A DNA stretch of 64,000 bases from Spirosoma foliorum (GCF_014117325.1 NZ_CP059732.1:5531001-5595000); one strand, 5' to 3'; shown: positions 43,174-52,828, counted from the stretch's first letter. A program made the numbers and translations. Notes: generated from the letters alone by a model not told the origin.

Positions 43174-44496
43174 ATGAATACACGGCTTCTTTTGATCAGC
43201 TTGCTTGGTCTATTAATTTTATTCGTTACTGACTGTAAAAAAAACGATGATCCCAACGATCCCAATTTTGCAATAGCGATTCCCGACCCAGCCTTTGAAC
43301 AGGCCTTGATCGACCTGAAAATAGATACTAAAAAAGACGGGAAGGTACTCTTCTCCAGCACGCAAAGAGTAACCAGTCTGAATCTGTATAACAAAGGAAT
43401 AAGCAGCTTGCAGGGGCTGGAAAGCTTTGTCTATATAACCAGCCTGGATTGTTCGCAGAATAATCTGGTCTATCTGGATGTGCATACCAATACCGCACTA
43501 AAAACGCTGGAGTGCAATGGGAATAAACTGATAGACCTGGACGTCAGTAAATTGACAATGCTCAATCGGTTGGGTTGCAGTGAAAACAAGTTGACCAGTC
43601 TGGATGTCAGCAAGAATACGCAACTCACTCATTTAGCCTGCTCGGCCAACAACCTAACCGGCCTGGATATTAGCCGAAATACATCGCTAACACTTGTACA
43701 TGGAAATGCCAATAAATTCACCAGTCTGGATTTAAAGAAGAATCTCTCGCTGAGCATTTTAGCCTGCGCGGATAATAACTTAACTGGCCTCGATATCCAG
43801 GCGAATACCCGGCTGGTTTATTTAGACTGCAAAAATGCAAACCTCACCAGTTTGGATGTAACCAAGAATGAGCTCTTAACTGAACTCTATTGTTCTGGCA
43901 ACAACCTGAGCACTCTGGACATCAGCAAGAATAAAATCCTGACCGATTTAACCTGTTCGGCCACCAATCTAACCCGACTGGATATTACCCGAAATACGAT
44001 CCTGGCAAACTTGTATTGCGATAACAATCAACTGACTGCTTTAGATATCAGTAAAAATACCCGATTGCTCATTCTGGATTGCAAAAACAATCAGTTAGAC
44101 AGTCTGAATTCGAGCAGGAACACCATGCTGACTCAATTATTTTGCTCGAAAAATAAGTTGAAGATACTGAATATCAGCAGTAATAAAGAGCTTCTTAGCC
44201 TGAATGGTGGCGACAATAAGCTGGATAGTCTTAATGTCAGTAAGAATCTAAAGCTGACGAGTTTGTATTGTTCCAGCAACAAAATCACGAATCTGGATGT
44301 CAGCAAGAATACCGCGTTAACCGAACTGTATTGCGCTAACACAAACCTGACCAACCTCGACCTAAAAAACAATCCACTGTTACAATGGATGTCGTGTAAC
44401 AACAATACGATTCAATTTATCTGTGTAGCTGACCTCGGCAACGTAAAACCTACCTGGCTCAAAGATGAGTCAGCTACGTATCGGGTTTGCCAGTAA
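43174..44496 (+). CDS. Surface lipoprotein with ~16 leucine-rich repeats, no fibronectin domain
   Basis: The 440-residue paralogue has C21 in VTDCKKNDDPND. The fibronectin-like domain of its neighbours is missing, and the cap (AIPDPAFEQALIDLKID) follows the signal directly. About 16 repeats of 21 residues follow (TQLTHLACSANNLTGLDISRN-like), then the common tail TYRVCQ. The upstream regions of this gene and 41432 share ACACTTGTTA, perhaps a common promoter element. The next paralogue starts 34 bp after its stop. Confidence 0.85.
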   Translation: MNTRLLLISLLGLLILFVTDCKKNDDPNDPNFAIAIPDPAFEQALIDLKIDTKKDGKVLFSSTQRVTSLNLYNKGISSLQGLESFVYITSLDCSQNNLVYLDVHTNTALKTLECNGNKLIDLDVSKLTMLNRLGCSENKLTSLDVSKNTQLTHLACSANNLTGLDISRNTSLTLVHGNANKFTSLDLKKNLSLSILACADNNLTGLDIQANTRLVYLDCKNANLTSLDVTKNELLTELYCSGNNLSTLDISKNKILTDLTCSATNLTRLDITRNTILANLYCDNNQLTALDISKNTRLLILDCKNNQLDSLNSSRNTMLTQLFCSKNKLKILNISSNKELLSLNGGDNKLDSLNVSKNLKLTSLYCSSNKITNLDVSKNTALTELYCANTNLTNLDLKNNPLLQWMSCNNNTIQFICVADLGNVKPTWLKDESATYRVCQ

Positions 44497-44530
44497 TATC
44501 AACTTTCTACCACACACCTGTTATCGGCCT

Positions 44531-45550
44531 ATGTCTACCCGAATTCTCCTGTTTACGCTGGCGATCTTACTGAGTTTAGTTGTCCTATCCTGCAAAAAAA
44601 GTGATGACCCAGAACCTAATCTCCCACCGGCAGCCTTTACCGTAACACCTAAACCAACGATTATTGGTAACGACGTACTATTGACCTGGACCAAGGCCAA
44701 AGACCCTAACGGCGATCGGGTTACCTATATGGTAGTATATAAGGATACGTTAGCTCAAAACCTCTCCGATACTACCTACACGATTCGTAATGTGGGGTAT
44801 AACATCACAGTAGCTGGCAATGTGATTGCCCGAGACAGCAAAAAAGCTACGACAGTAGCATCGTTCAGCTTGGCCATCGGCGTCGAACCCTACGTAGCGA
44901 TACCGGATACAAACTTTGAGAAGGCACTCATTGACCTAAAAATCGATTCGGTACGAGATGGGCTACTGCGTGGAACCGACGCTCAAAAAGTAATCAATCT
45001 GCCGCTTGCCAATAAAAACATAAGTCGCTTGCAGGGTATTGAGGCTTTTATCAGCTTAAAAACGCTCGATTGCTCGGCCAACAACCTAAGCAGTCTGGAC
45101 GTGAGCCAAAATACTGCTCTGAATAAATTGTATTGCAACGCCAATAAATTGACCCGTCTGGATGTAACCAAGAATGTCGCGCTCAACGAATTGGATTGTT
45201 CTGCGAATAGTCTGACAAGTCTGGATGTGAGCCAAAGTACAGCACTCACCCTATTGGGTTGCACTAAAAACAACCTGACTTCCCTAAACATCAGCACCAA
45301 TACCAAACTAGCCAAATTGTACTGTACCAATAACCGCTTAACCAGTCTGGATATCAGCAAGAACAAAGCCTTAACCGTGTTGTGGTGCTTCTCCAACACC
45401 CTAACCGAGCTAGACTTACGAGCCAATTCACTGTTACAGGTGTTGCAATGCTTCGGCAATAAAATCCAGACCATTTGCGTAGCCGACCTCACCAAAGTAG
45501 CAACCGATTGGCAGAAAGATACATCGACTACGTATCAGGTTTGTAAGTAA
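44531..45550 (+). CDS. Surface lipoprotein with fibronectin-like domain and ~7 leucine-rich repeats
   Basis: The 339-residue third paralogue (ATG 44531, not 44465, which precedes the signal peptide and overlaps the upstream gene) has C21 in VLSCKKSDDPEPN, a fibronectin-like domain nearly the same as in 41432 (LPPAAFTVTPK, DPNGDRVTYMVVYKD), the cap AIPDTNFEKALIDLKID, about seven repeats and the tail TICVADL...TYQVCK. The short gap suggests co-transcription with the second paralogue. Confidence 0.85.
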   Translation: MSTRILLFTLAILLSLVVLSCKKSDDPEPNLPPAAFTVTPKPTIIGNDVLLTWTKAKDPNGDRVTYMVVYKDTLAQNLSDTTYTIRNVGYNITVAGNVIARDSKKATTVASFSLAIGVEPYVAIPDTNFEKALIDLKIDSVRDGLLRGTDAQKVINLPLANKNISRLQGIEAFISLKTLDCSANNLSSLDVSQNTALNKLYCNANKLTRLDVTKNVALNELDCSANSLTSLDVSQSTALTLLGCTKNNLTSLNISTNTKLAKLYCTNNRLTSLDISKNKALTVLWCFSNTLTELDLRANSLLQVLQCFGNKIQTICVADLTKVATDWQKDTSTTYQVCK

Positions 45551-45578
45551 TCAACTAGTAAGATTTGTTTAGGAGAGA

Positions 45579-45616
45579 ACAGACCCGTCTGAACAAAATT
45601 GGCGGGTCTGTTTTTA
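45579..45616 (+). terminator. Intrinsic terminator after the LRR lipoprotein cluster
   Basis: ACAGACCCG (45579-45587) pairs with CGGGTCTGT (45603-45611), followed by TTTTA. Confidence 0.85.
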
Positions 45617-45700
45617 GGGTGAAGTCTAGCTATTAAATAAATCTCCTTTAGTCAGCAGGATACGTAGCCCTTTCCAAGACAAAGTAGGTAGTATTGGCAA

Positions 45701-47851
45701 ATGATTACTAAATCAGCCAGGCTAGTGAAATCCATTGTCCAACTCCTTGTACTACTTTTAGCGCTTATTCTGGTGTGCTCCCACATTTCTTATGGGCAAC
45801 CATTCGTTCAGGAAGTTGCGACCTCCTACACAGTTGAAAACGGACTTCCTAAGGGAAGAGTAACAGCGATATCACTGATAAACAATGCCCCTCTGGCTTT
45901 CAGCAATAACGATATATACGAGCTGTCTGGACATACCTGGCGGTCAAAAACAGGCCATATGCCAGCCAAATCAGCAACTGGATTGACTCAAATCGAGGGA
46001 GTAAAAATCCTTTCTTCGGCTACGTATCAAAACCGGTTGATCGTAGGCACCGCCAAGGGGTTATATCGTCTGACGGGAAAAAAAATCGAGCGAATGATGC
46101 CCTCAAACGAAACATACAATTGGCCCTTACGCCATGTTTCGGTGGTATTAGTCGATTCCAGAAACCGCTTGTGGTTCAGTGCCGAGGAAGGGGTAGGCTA
46201 TCTGGATGGAGCACACTGGCACCTGTTTACAGGCAAAGAAGGGCTACCCTACAATCAGTTCACCTGTGGAGCCGCTGCACCAAATGGGGTAGTCTGGTTT
46301 GGCACCACCAAAGGGGCAATCAAGGTCGAAAACGATTTTTTTAGCTATCGGTTTAGCCAACGCTGGCTTCCAGACGACGTTGTTAACGGCATCGCTGTCG
46401 CCAAAGACGGAACAGCCTGGTTTGCCACGAACAATGGCGTAGGTCAGATTAAACCCACGCTTATAACCCTGGAACAGAAAGCCGATTATTTCACCCAGCA
46501 AGTTGAGCAACGACACAACCGCATGGGTTTCATAGCCCAAAGTCATCTAAAAAAACAGTTTGCTATTGAGAGTTGGGAACACACTATTTCAGACAATGAC
46601 GGTATGTACACCGCCATGTACGGTGCAGCCCAAGCCTTCCGCTATGCAGCAACGGGAAATCCACAAGCCAAAGCACTCGCAGATCGATGTTTCAAATCCT
46701 GCAAATGGCTGGTGGACATTTCCCACGAACCGGGTTTCCCCGCCAAGGTAATTATTCCGATCGACTGGCCTGAGCCTGTCAACGAGCAGTATGGACACGA
46801 ATACAATAAACAGCATCAGCAATCCGATCCGATGTGGAAAGACATTTACCCCCGATTTCCCACAAGCAAAGACGGAAAATTTAGGTGGAAATGCGATACA
46901 AGTTCGGATGAGCTGGCTGGGCATTTTTTCTTTTACGGAATTTATTATGACCTGGTAGCCAAAACCGACGAAGAGAAAAAAGCCGTGCAGAATGTGGTTC
47001 GTTCCATAGCCGATCACCTGATTCGCCACGGATACAAACTGGTTGACCATGACGGAAAAGTGACCCGATGGGGTGACTTTTCACCGGACTATTTCAATTC
47101 GGTTTATGGATATGATCAGCGTGGACTAAACTCTATGATGATGCTATCGTTTCTTAATGTTGCCAGGCACGTAACCGGTGACAATAGGTATGAGCTTGAA
47201 GCAGACAAACTACGAAAGCAGTACAATTACCATATTTCCGCCCTTCACCCAAAAGAATATTTCCCCCCAGAAAATGTAGTTCCCTGGGACAATAATCTTT
47301 GCCTGATGAGTCTCTACGGGTTGATTAACTATGAAACTGACCCATCGTTGTTACTCATGTACCGCCAGGCGCTGGAAACCGCCTGGTTACATATCAGTAA
47401 GCAAAAAAATGCCTTTTGGGATGCCATTTATCAATCATTGGCCAATAAGTTTACCCGTCTGGCCGATCAGAAGTACTTTGAAGGCAAAAACCTCTTTCCC
47501 GAAAACCACCTGTATGCTCCTTCTGTAGTCCAACGCTGCTACAAAGCAGCAAACAACCCAACCTTTATTCTTGAAAATCTTCAGAAAATCCCGCTGGATT
47601 TAATTGGTTATACCATGGACAATACCCACCGGTTAGATGTTGTTTTTGACCCTACTCCTGGGCAAGATCCCACCAAAGGTTGGCGTACCGATGGCTATGC
47701 CCTGCCAATCGATGAGCGTGGACACGTAAGGCAGGATCGTGACGGGTTTGCCCTCAGGTTATCAGAAGGAGACGGAAACGATGAACATGAAGGGACGTTT
47801 TTCCTCTTACCCTATTACATGTCTGTCTATCATAAACTCATTCAGCCCTAA
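45701..47851 (+). CDS. Two-component-type beta-propeller fused to an alpha/alpha-toroid domain
   Basis: The 716-residue protein has a signal peptide (about 10-33, ending SYGQ). Residues about 40-245 contain reg_prop repeats such as VLVDSRNRLWFSAEEGVGYLD and VAKDGTAWFATNNGVGQI, as in the sensor half of hybrid two-component regulators. At about residue 250 the sequence changes to an all-helical domain (LEQKADYFTQQVEQRHNRMG, DNDGMYTAMYGAAQAFRYA, VTRWGDFSPDYFN) that looks like a glycoside-hydrolase-type alpha/alpha toroid. It has no kinase, DNA-binding or membrane domain. It seems a secreted carbohydrate-active or carbohydrate-binding protein made by fusion. The frame is uninterrupted across the junction. 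Confidence 0.75.
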   Translation: MITKSARLVKSIVQLLVLLLALILVCSHISYGQPFVQEVATSYTVENGLPKGRVTAISLINNAPLAFSNNDIYELSGHTWRSKTGHMPAKSATGLTQIEGVKILSSATYQNRLIVGTAKGLYRLTGKKIERMMPSNETYNWPLRHVSVVLVDSRNRLWFSAEEGVGYLDGAHWHLFTGKEGLPYNQFTCGAAAPNGVVWFGTTKGAIKVENDFFSYRFSQRWLPDDVVNGIAVAKDGTAWFATNNGVGQIKPTLITLEQKADYFTQQVEQRHNRMGFIAQSHLKKQFAIESWEHTISDNDGMYTAMYGAAQAFRYAATGNPQAKALADRCFKSCKWLVDISHEPGFPAKVIIPIDWPEPVNEQYGHEYNKQHQQSDPMWKDIYPRFPTSKDGKFRWKCDTSSDELAGHFFFYGIYYDLVAKTDEEKKAVQNVVRSIADHLIRHGYKLVDHDGKVTRWGDFSPDYFNSVYGYDQRGLNSMMMLSFLNVARHVTGDNRYELEADKLRKQYNYHISALHPKEYFPPENVVPWDNNLCLMSLYGLINYETDPSLLLMYRQALETAWLHISKQKNAFWDAIYQSLANKFTRLADQKYFEGKNLFPENHLYAPSVVQRCYKAANNPTFILENLQKIPLDLIGYTMDNTHRLDVVFDPTPGQDPTKGWRTDGYALPIDERGHVRQDRDGFALRLSEGDGNDEHEGTFFLLPYYMSVYHKLIQP

Positions 47852-47864
47852 GACGCCAGACTAA

Positions 47865-48251
47865 ATTCTTGACTCTCATACCATTCATTTAATTAATTGC
47901 CCCATATCAAAAACGTCCTTAACGGCCAGTGATATTGACAAAGTCCTCGCCGTGAAAACATTACTTGACCGTAATCCGTTGGATACCTATTCGCTTCTGC
48001 AACTGGCCCGCTTTGTCGGGTTGAATGATTACAAACTCAAGAAAGGATTTCGGGAAGTAGTAGGCCATACCGTATTCGGTTATCTAAACGATCTTCGTAT
48101 GCAGTACGCTCACCAGTTAGTATGTGATAGTAGCTTTACGATTGGTGACGTAGCGACCAAACTTGGCTACAGCGAAACGCACCACTTCTCGTCGGCTTTC
48201 AAACGAAAATTTGGTTATTTACCAAGCCAGCTAGCCAACAAAAGCAGATAA
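47865..48251 (+). pseudogene. 5'-truncated AraC-family regulator
   Basis: A typical AraC DNA-binding domain is visible: SLLQLARFVGLNDYKLKKGFREVVGHTVFGYL and TIGDVATKLGYSETHHFSSAFKRKFGYLP. The homology to full-length regulators continues upstream of the only start (GTG 47952) as LTASDIDKVLAV, but the frame ends at a stop at 47862-47864 and no ATG precedes it. It thus lacks the N-terminal sensor half. It may still be translated from the GTG as a 99-residue DNA-binding protein. Confidence 0.7.
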
Positions 48252-48291
48252 TTTTCTAACTTCTTCCGATTACACATCAATACGATTTTAT

Positions 48292-49596
48292 ATGCCATTG
48301 CTCGTTTCACGGTTAATTTTTTGCCTGCTTCCACTTCTTACCTTTAGTTCAATTGCCCAAGATGCTACTCATTTAGCTGCTGAACCAGGGGGAATCTCGT
48401 TCTTTAAAGGCTCCTGGACCGAAGTACTGGCCGAAGCCAAACGCCAGAACAAACCCGTGTATGTGGACATTTATACAACCTGGTGCCCTCCTTGCAAACG
48501 CATGGCCAAAGAAGCGTTTCCTAACCCCAAAGTAGGGGCAAAGTTCAACGTGCACTTTATCAATTACCAGCTCGATGCCGAGCGGGGCGAAGGTGTTCAA
48601 ATCGCCAAACAGTACGCTGTGGCAAGTTATCCAACGGCTTTGTATATCGATCCCAATGGAACGCTGGTCCACCGGGCGGTAGGCTATCCGGGCATCAACG
48701 GCATGATCGATCAGGCCGATCATATGCTGGCTTTATCTCAACTACGAACAACAGTTGCCAAGGGCGATCGTGATTATGTTGAGGGGAAACGTGATCCCGA
48801 TTTCCTCAAAAAATACCTGATTTCCCTTCAGGCACTTAATCGGCCTATCGACGATGTGCTCGACGCTTATCTGGATGCACTGCCCGAACCCGAACGGGCA
48901 ACCAATGAAACGATAGCCTATCTGGCGGAAAAATTACAATCGTCAACAACAAAGTCGTTTGATTTCCTGATTAAAAATCGACCTTCTATTCTCTCATCCG
49001 ACCCAGCGAAACGGAATCTGGCAACTCCCGTTTATCGTGCCTTGTACCGTGCGCTCTCCAACGACTTCAAACAGGCAGAACTCACTAACGACGAAGCACT
49101 ACTCGAAAAAGTCATTGTCAACAACGAACGAAATACGGTTTCCGGCAATCCATTTTTCGTTCGGCAGGAGGCTCAGAAACAGGAAGCAGCCAACGACTAC
49201 CGGTTGAAGTTTTTCAGGCAAACCAAAAACTTCGCAAAATATCGGGAGCTAGCGGGCCCAATTGCGCAAAACCAATTGATGAGCCAACCGCTGGATAGTT
49301 TGCGAAAATTAGATTCGACAACAGCCCTACGGGTAAAAACGATGATGGTTATTATACCTGACTCAATCCGGACTAAGATAGCAGCTATTGATCAGCCAGC
49401 CAACGATCGACTTATGTCGTGGAAAGTGTCGCATTCACTGCATGAAATTGCAGATACCTACCGTGAACTGGGAACGTCAGCGGCAGACTGGGAGCAAGCG
49501 TTAGCCTGGACCGAGCGATCTATAGCGCTGTATTCCGCTCCTGCGTATTTGGCGACGTATAAAGCGCTTCAGAAAAAACTTGGCCGTCACGATTGA
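48292..49596 (+). CDS. Secreted thioredoxin-fold protein
   Basis: The 434-residue protein has a signal peptide (about 1-22, ending SIAQ) and a thioredoxin domain (about 35-150) with the redox motif WCPPC at C65/C68, VASYPTALYIDPNG and the cis-Pro. The C-terminal 280 residues are helical (TPR-like) with no recognised family. It is likely periplasmic and involved in disulfide chemistry. The start fits the signal peptide. Confidence 0.85.
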   Translation: MPLLVSRLIFCLLPLLTFSSIAQDATHLAAEPGGISFFKGSWTEVLAEAKRQNKPVYVDIYTTWCPPCKRMAKEAFPNPKVGAKFNVHFINYQLDAERGEGVQIAKQYAVASYPTALYIDPNGTLVHRAVGYPGINGMIDQADHMLALSQLRTTVAKGDRDYVEGKRDPDFLKKYLISLQALNRPIDDVLDAYLDALPEPERATNETIAYLAEKLQSSTTKSFDFLIKNRPSILSSDPAKRNLATPVYRALYRALSNDFKQAELTNDEALLEKVIVNNERNTVSGNPFFVRQEAQKQEAANDYRLKFFRQTKNFAKYRELAGPIAQNQLMSQPLDSLRKLDSTTALRVKTMMVIIPDSIRTKIAAIDQPANDRLMSWKVSHSLHEIADTYRELGTSAADWEQALAWTERSIALYSAPAYLATYKALQKKLGRHD

Positions 49597-49668
49597 CCAT
49601 TTTAATCTCAGAGAGCGCAATGGATTGACGATTTAGAGAGAACTTACCTCCTTTAATTCGTTTATCGT

Positions 49669-50223
49669 ATGAACTCCAGCCGATTCACCAAATTCTTCGA
49701 GAAATTTGCTTCCAAAGCAACCCAGGCTACTGGCTCTTCCTCCGCTTTTTTGATAGCCTTGCTAACCATTATTATCTGGCTCGTTACCGGCCCCGTTTTT
49801 GGCTACTCCGACACCTGGCAATTGATCATCAATACGGGAACAACAATCGTCACCTTTCTAATGGTGTTCCTGATTCAGAAATCGCAGAACAAAGATTCGC
49901 TGGCGATGCAGATCAAACTGAATGAGCTTCTTGCCGTCAATCGAAAAGCGAGTAATCGGCTGTTGAATGTGGAAGACTTGACCGAACAGGAACTCCACGC
50001 TTTACACCGGTTCTTTGGCGAATTGGCTGCCAAGGCCAAAACTGAAGCCAGTCTGTCCGAATCACACTCGGTGGAAGAAGCCGAGGAAATCCATAACGAT
50101 AAAGTGGAAGTTCTGCATGAACGGCAGGCTGCTCGCAAGGCCGAAAAACGAGCGGTTAAGTCGCAGAAAGAAGCGGAGAAAAAGGCAACAGGTAAGACGC
50201 CACCAACCAATAAAAAGCCCTGA
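49669..50223 (+). CDS. Low-affinity iron permease family protein
   Basis: The 184-residue protein has two membrane segments (about 25-45 and 55-70: FLIALLTIIIWLVTGPVFG, GTTIVTFLMVFLIQKSQNKD) matching the bacterial low-affinity iron permease domain, then a highly charged helical tail rich in Lys, Glu and Ala (about 120-184). Iron transport by these small proteins is assumed from a yeast relative and not proven. It is a single gene. Confidence 0.8.
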   Translation: MNSSRFTKFFEKFASKATQATGSSSAFLIALLTIIIWLVTGPVFGYSDTWQLIINTGTTIVTFLMVFLIQKSQNKDSLAMQIKLNELLAVNRKASNRLLNVEDLTEQELHALHRFFGELAAKAKTEASLSESHSVEEAEEIHNDKVEVLHERQAARKAEKRAVKSQKEAEKKATGKTPPTNKKP

Positions 50224-50382
50224 TTTACGGCAGCCGTAGCGGTTAGCACACCAGTTTTCAGGCCTTTTTGGGTATAATGACAGATATATGATAATTTTAT
50301 CAGAAGTTATACACAAACAGTCCTGTTAAAAAACAGGTTTATTACTACCAGAGCTCATTTCGGCCTAGAGCTCATTTACTGT

Positions 50383-52410
50383 ATGAATCAGCCGCCCGCT
50401 GCTCCGTCAACCACACTTCAGCCCCATGAAGAAGCGTTATTGCGACGTTCTTATGATCAGTTACAAACAGCCCTCAGCATTGGTCTGATTGCGACCTGGT
50501 TTTGGGATATTGGAACTGATCAGGTATTTGGCGACCGAAATCTATTGCGGTTTTTTGGCGTAGATGAAACACAGGGACAGAATGGGCTCCCTCTAAGCAC
50601 ATTCACTAATACTATTCATCCCGACGATCAGGCGCGGGTTATTCTGCTTATTAATGAAGCCGTCCAGTTAGGCCATACGTATGAGGCAGAGTACCGAATT
50701 ACTTCTAAGTTTTCAGAAGATCGGTGGGTGCTTGCCCGTGGTCGATTGAGCTATAATGAGCAACATCAGCCGCTCACATTTTCGGGTGTACTGATTGACG
50801 TCACCGATCGAAAACGGGCCGGAATTCGGTCGCAGATGACCGAAACCAGCTTACGACTTGCCGTAGAATCGGCCCGAATTGGTACCTGGGAGTTTTATCC
50901 GCTTACTGGCGAATTGATCTGGTCAGATCGCTGTAAGGAGTTGTTTGGTCTGCCTGCTACGGCCGAGATCGACTACACTGTGTTTTTACAAGGCCTTCAT
51001 CCCGACGATCGCGCGTTAACCGACCAGGCGGTAAAAGACGTGCTGCAACCGGATAGCAACGGAATTTTTACGTGTGAGTACCGAACCCTGGGTATAGAGG
51101 ATGGTCAACTTCGCTGGATTCGTTCCAAAGGGCAGACATTTAAGAATAACCAGGGAGCTGTTGAGCGGTTTATTGGGACAGTGGTTGATATAACTTCCGA
51201 TAAAGAGAATGAGGTACATCTGCAACAACTGGTACACCAACAAACTCAGGATCTGGAGCGTCAGGCCCATCAACTACGCACGACGCTGGATGCATCAATC
51301 AACAGCATTATAGCCATGACGGCGATTCGGGATGAAACCGGCACAATTGTCGATTTCATGATGAATACCGCCAATGCAGCGGTTGTCCGAAGCAACGCCA
51401 TGCAGCCCGAAGAAATTATTGGGCGAACCTTGCTGACCGTATTTCCGGGCAACCGGGAAAATGGCTTTTTCGATCTCTATGTACGCGTTGTCGAAACGGG
51501 CGAACCGGGACAAAGCACGCAGTATTACCGTGATGAATTAGGGTTAGAAGGCTGGTTTGAAGTATCGGTCGTTCAGCAGGACGGCGATAGTGTGGTAGTT
51601 ACTTTTAACAATATTACTGAGCGAAAGAAAGTTGAGTTAGCTGCACAACAACAGGCCATTGACCTCAACAAAGCCAACGCTGAACTTAAACGCTCCAACG
51701 AAAGTCTACAACAGTTTGCGCACATAGCGTCGCACGATTTACAGGAGCCGCTTCGCCGGATTCAGGCCTTTAGCGACTTGCTGAAAGGGCAATTTGCCGA
51801 TAATCTTTCCGATGGCGAGCGAGACATGATCCGTCGAATTCAGCGTTCGGCCCATCGGATGCAAATGCTGGTTAAGGATCTACTTACTTATTCCAAGCTT
51901 AGTACCCAGCGCGAACCCTTCACAACGGTTGCCCTGAACGGTGTTCTTGAAGATGTGGTCAACGATCTGGAAATGAGTATTACGGAGAAAAAAGCGACTA
52001 TCGACATTGGCCCATTACCCAAAATTTCGGGGAGTTCGTCGCGGCTACGACAGCTTTTTCAGAATCTGATTGCCAACGCGTTAAAGTTTGCCTCGCCGGG
52101 CATATCACCCGTTATCAGCATTCATTCGCGCATGGTTCAACCCGACGAATTGCCTACGCAGGTACAAGGTTTACACCCTTATCCTTTCTGGCTTATTACC
52201 GTAACCGATAACGGTATTGGCTTCGATGAGCGGTATAAGGATCGAATTTTCAGTCCTTTTCAACGATTGCACGATCCGGCGACCTACAGTGGTACCGGTA
52301 TTGGATTAGCCATTTGCCAACGAGTTGTCGATAGTCATGGCGGGGCGATTGATGTAACAAGTCAACCCGGTGAAGGCTCTACCTTTAAGGTGTTCCTGCC
52401 AGTTCTTTAG
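50383..52410 (+). CDS. PAS-domain sensor histidine kinase, soluble
   Basis: The 675-residue protein has no membrane segment. It contains three PAS/PAC units at about 35-145, 165-280 and 300-415 (TGTWEFYPLTGELIWSD, MHPDDRA-like HPDDRALTDQ), a short coiled coil, then HisKA with the phosphoacceptor H451 in IASHDLQEPLRRI, and HATPase_c with NLIANALKFA, DNGIGFDERY and GTGIGLAICQRVVDSHGG. The DLQEP variant is typical of PAS kinases related to light or redox sensing. No response regulator is adjacent on this strand; the phytochrome operon lies on the other side. Confidence 0.9.
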   Translation: MNQPPAAPSTTLQPHEEALLRRSYDQLQTALSIGLIATWFWDIGTDQVFGDRNLLRFFGVDETQGQNGLPLSTFTNTIHPDDQARVILLINEAVQLGHTYEAEYRITSKFSEDRWVLARGRLSYNEQHQPLTFSGVLIDVTDRKRAGIRSQMTETSLRLAVESARIGTWEFYPLTGELIWSDRCKELFGLPATAEIDYTVFLQGLHPDDRALTDQAVKDVLQPDSNGIFTCEYRTLGIEDGQLRWIRSKGQTFKNNQGAVERFIGTVVDITSDKENEVHLQQLVHQQTQDLERQAHQLRTTLDASINSIIAMTAIRDETGTIVDFMMNTANAAVVRSNAMQPEEIIGRTLLTVFPGNRENGFFDLYVRVVETGEPGQSTQYYRDELGLEGWFEVSVVQQDGDSVVVTFNNITERKKVELAAQQQAIDLNKANAELKRSNESLQQFAHIASHDLQEPLRRIQAFSDLLKGQFADNLSDGERDMIRRIQRSAHRMQMLVKDLLTYSKLSTQREPFTTVALNGVLEDVVNDLEMSITEKKATIDIGPLPKISGSSSRLRQLFQNLIANALKFASPGISPVISIHSRMVQPDELPTQVQGLHPYPFWLITVTDNGIGFDERYKDRIFSPFQRLHDPATYSGTGIGLAICQRVVDSHGGAIDVTSQPGEGSTFKVFLPVL

Positions 52411-52828
52411 ATTGGTTAGAGATGCCTTGAAGTAGTTCGGCGAAGTTTTAAACTTCGTCAGAGTGTTATCCGGTCTCTGACCGGTATTTTAGCTGTATCC
52501 TCGGTGTGTGTCCTCACCTAGAGTATATAAACATTTCTGACATAGGCTAATCAGCCCTGTAAGGGCGACCTGTCAATAGGTATTCTCGCTTAGTAAGAGC
52601 CTGAAGCGCCGTAGGTGCGACCTAATTCTGTCCATATCGGTCGCACCTACGGCGCTTCAGGGTACGATTAGTTCTCTATTTACTATTAACAGGCCACTCC
52701 TAACGGAGTTTTGAACATGCTCAAAAAATGTGCTTATATTCTAGGTTAGGACACAGACCGAGGATACCAAGCAGAATTAGTTCAAATCAATAAACCAGGC
52801 TCAGCGCCCCTGATTTAACGCGAACTAC
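52411..52828. other. Convergent intergenic region, 418 bp, filled by a fold-back element
   Basis: No gene is found here. Small hairpins GAAGTTTTAAACTTC (about 52443-52457) and CCGGTCTCTGACCGG (52470-52484) precede a 273-bp fold-back element, listed separately. Confidence 0.6.
52495..52767. repeat. Fold-back (MITE-like) element with 273-bp imperfect palindrome
   Basis: Outer 20-bp arms (52495-52514, 52748-52767) have one mismatch, and the innermost 23-bp arms (52600-52622, 52639-52661) are perfect with a 16-bp loop; both share a centre near 52631. Between them the arms also align, with words such as CCTAGA, AGG..CCTGT and AATAG paired on both sides. It lies between the convergent PAS kinase and heme oxygenase genes. 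No frame of useful size is inside. Confidence 0.85.

Noticed and set aside
41900..45500. Tandem DNA repeats in the lipoprotein genes as a satellite or CRISPR-like array
   Set aside because: The 63-bp period is fully explained by 21-residue leucine-rich repeats in frame.
47952..48251. A normal, complete small AraC regulator
   Set aside because: Homology continues upstream of the GTG up to a stop, so a truncated gene is the better reading.
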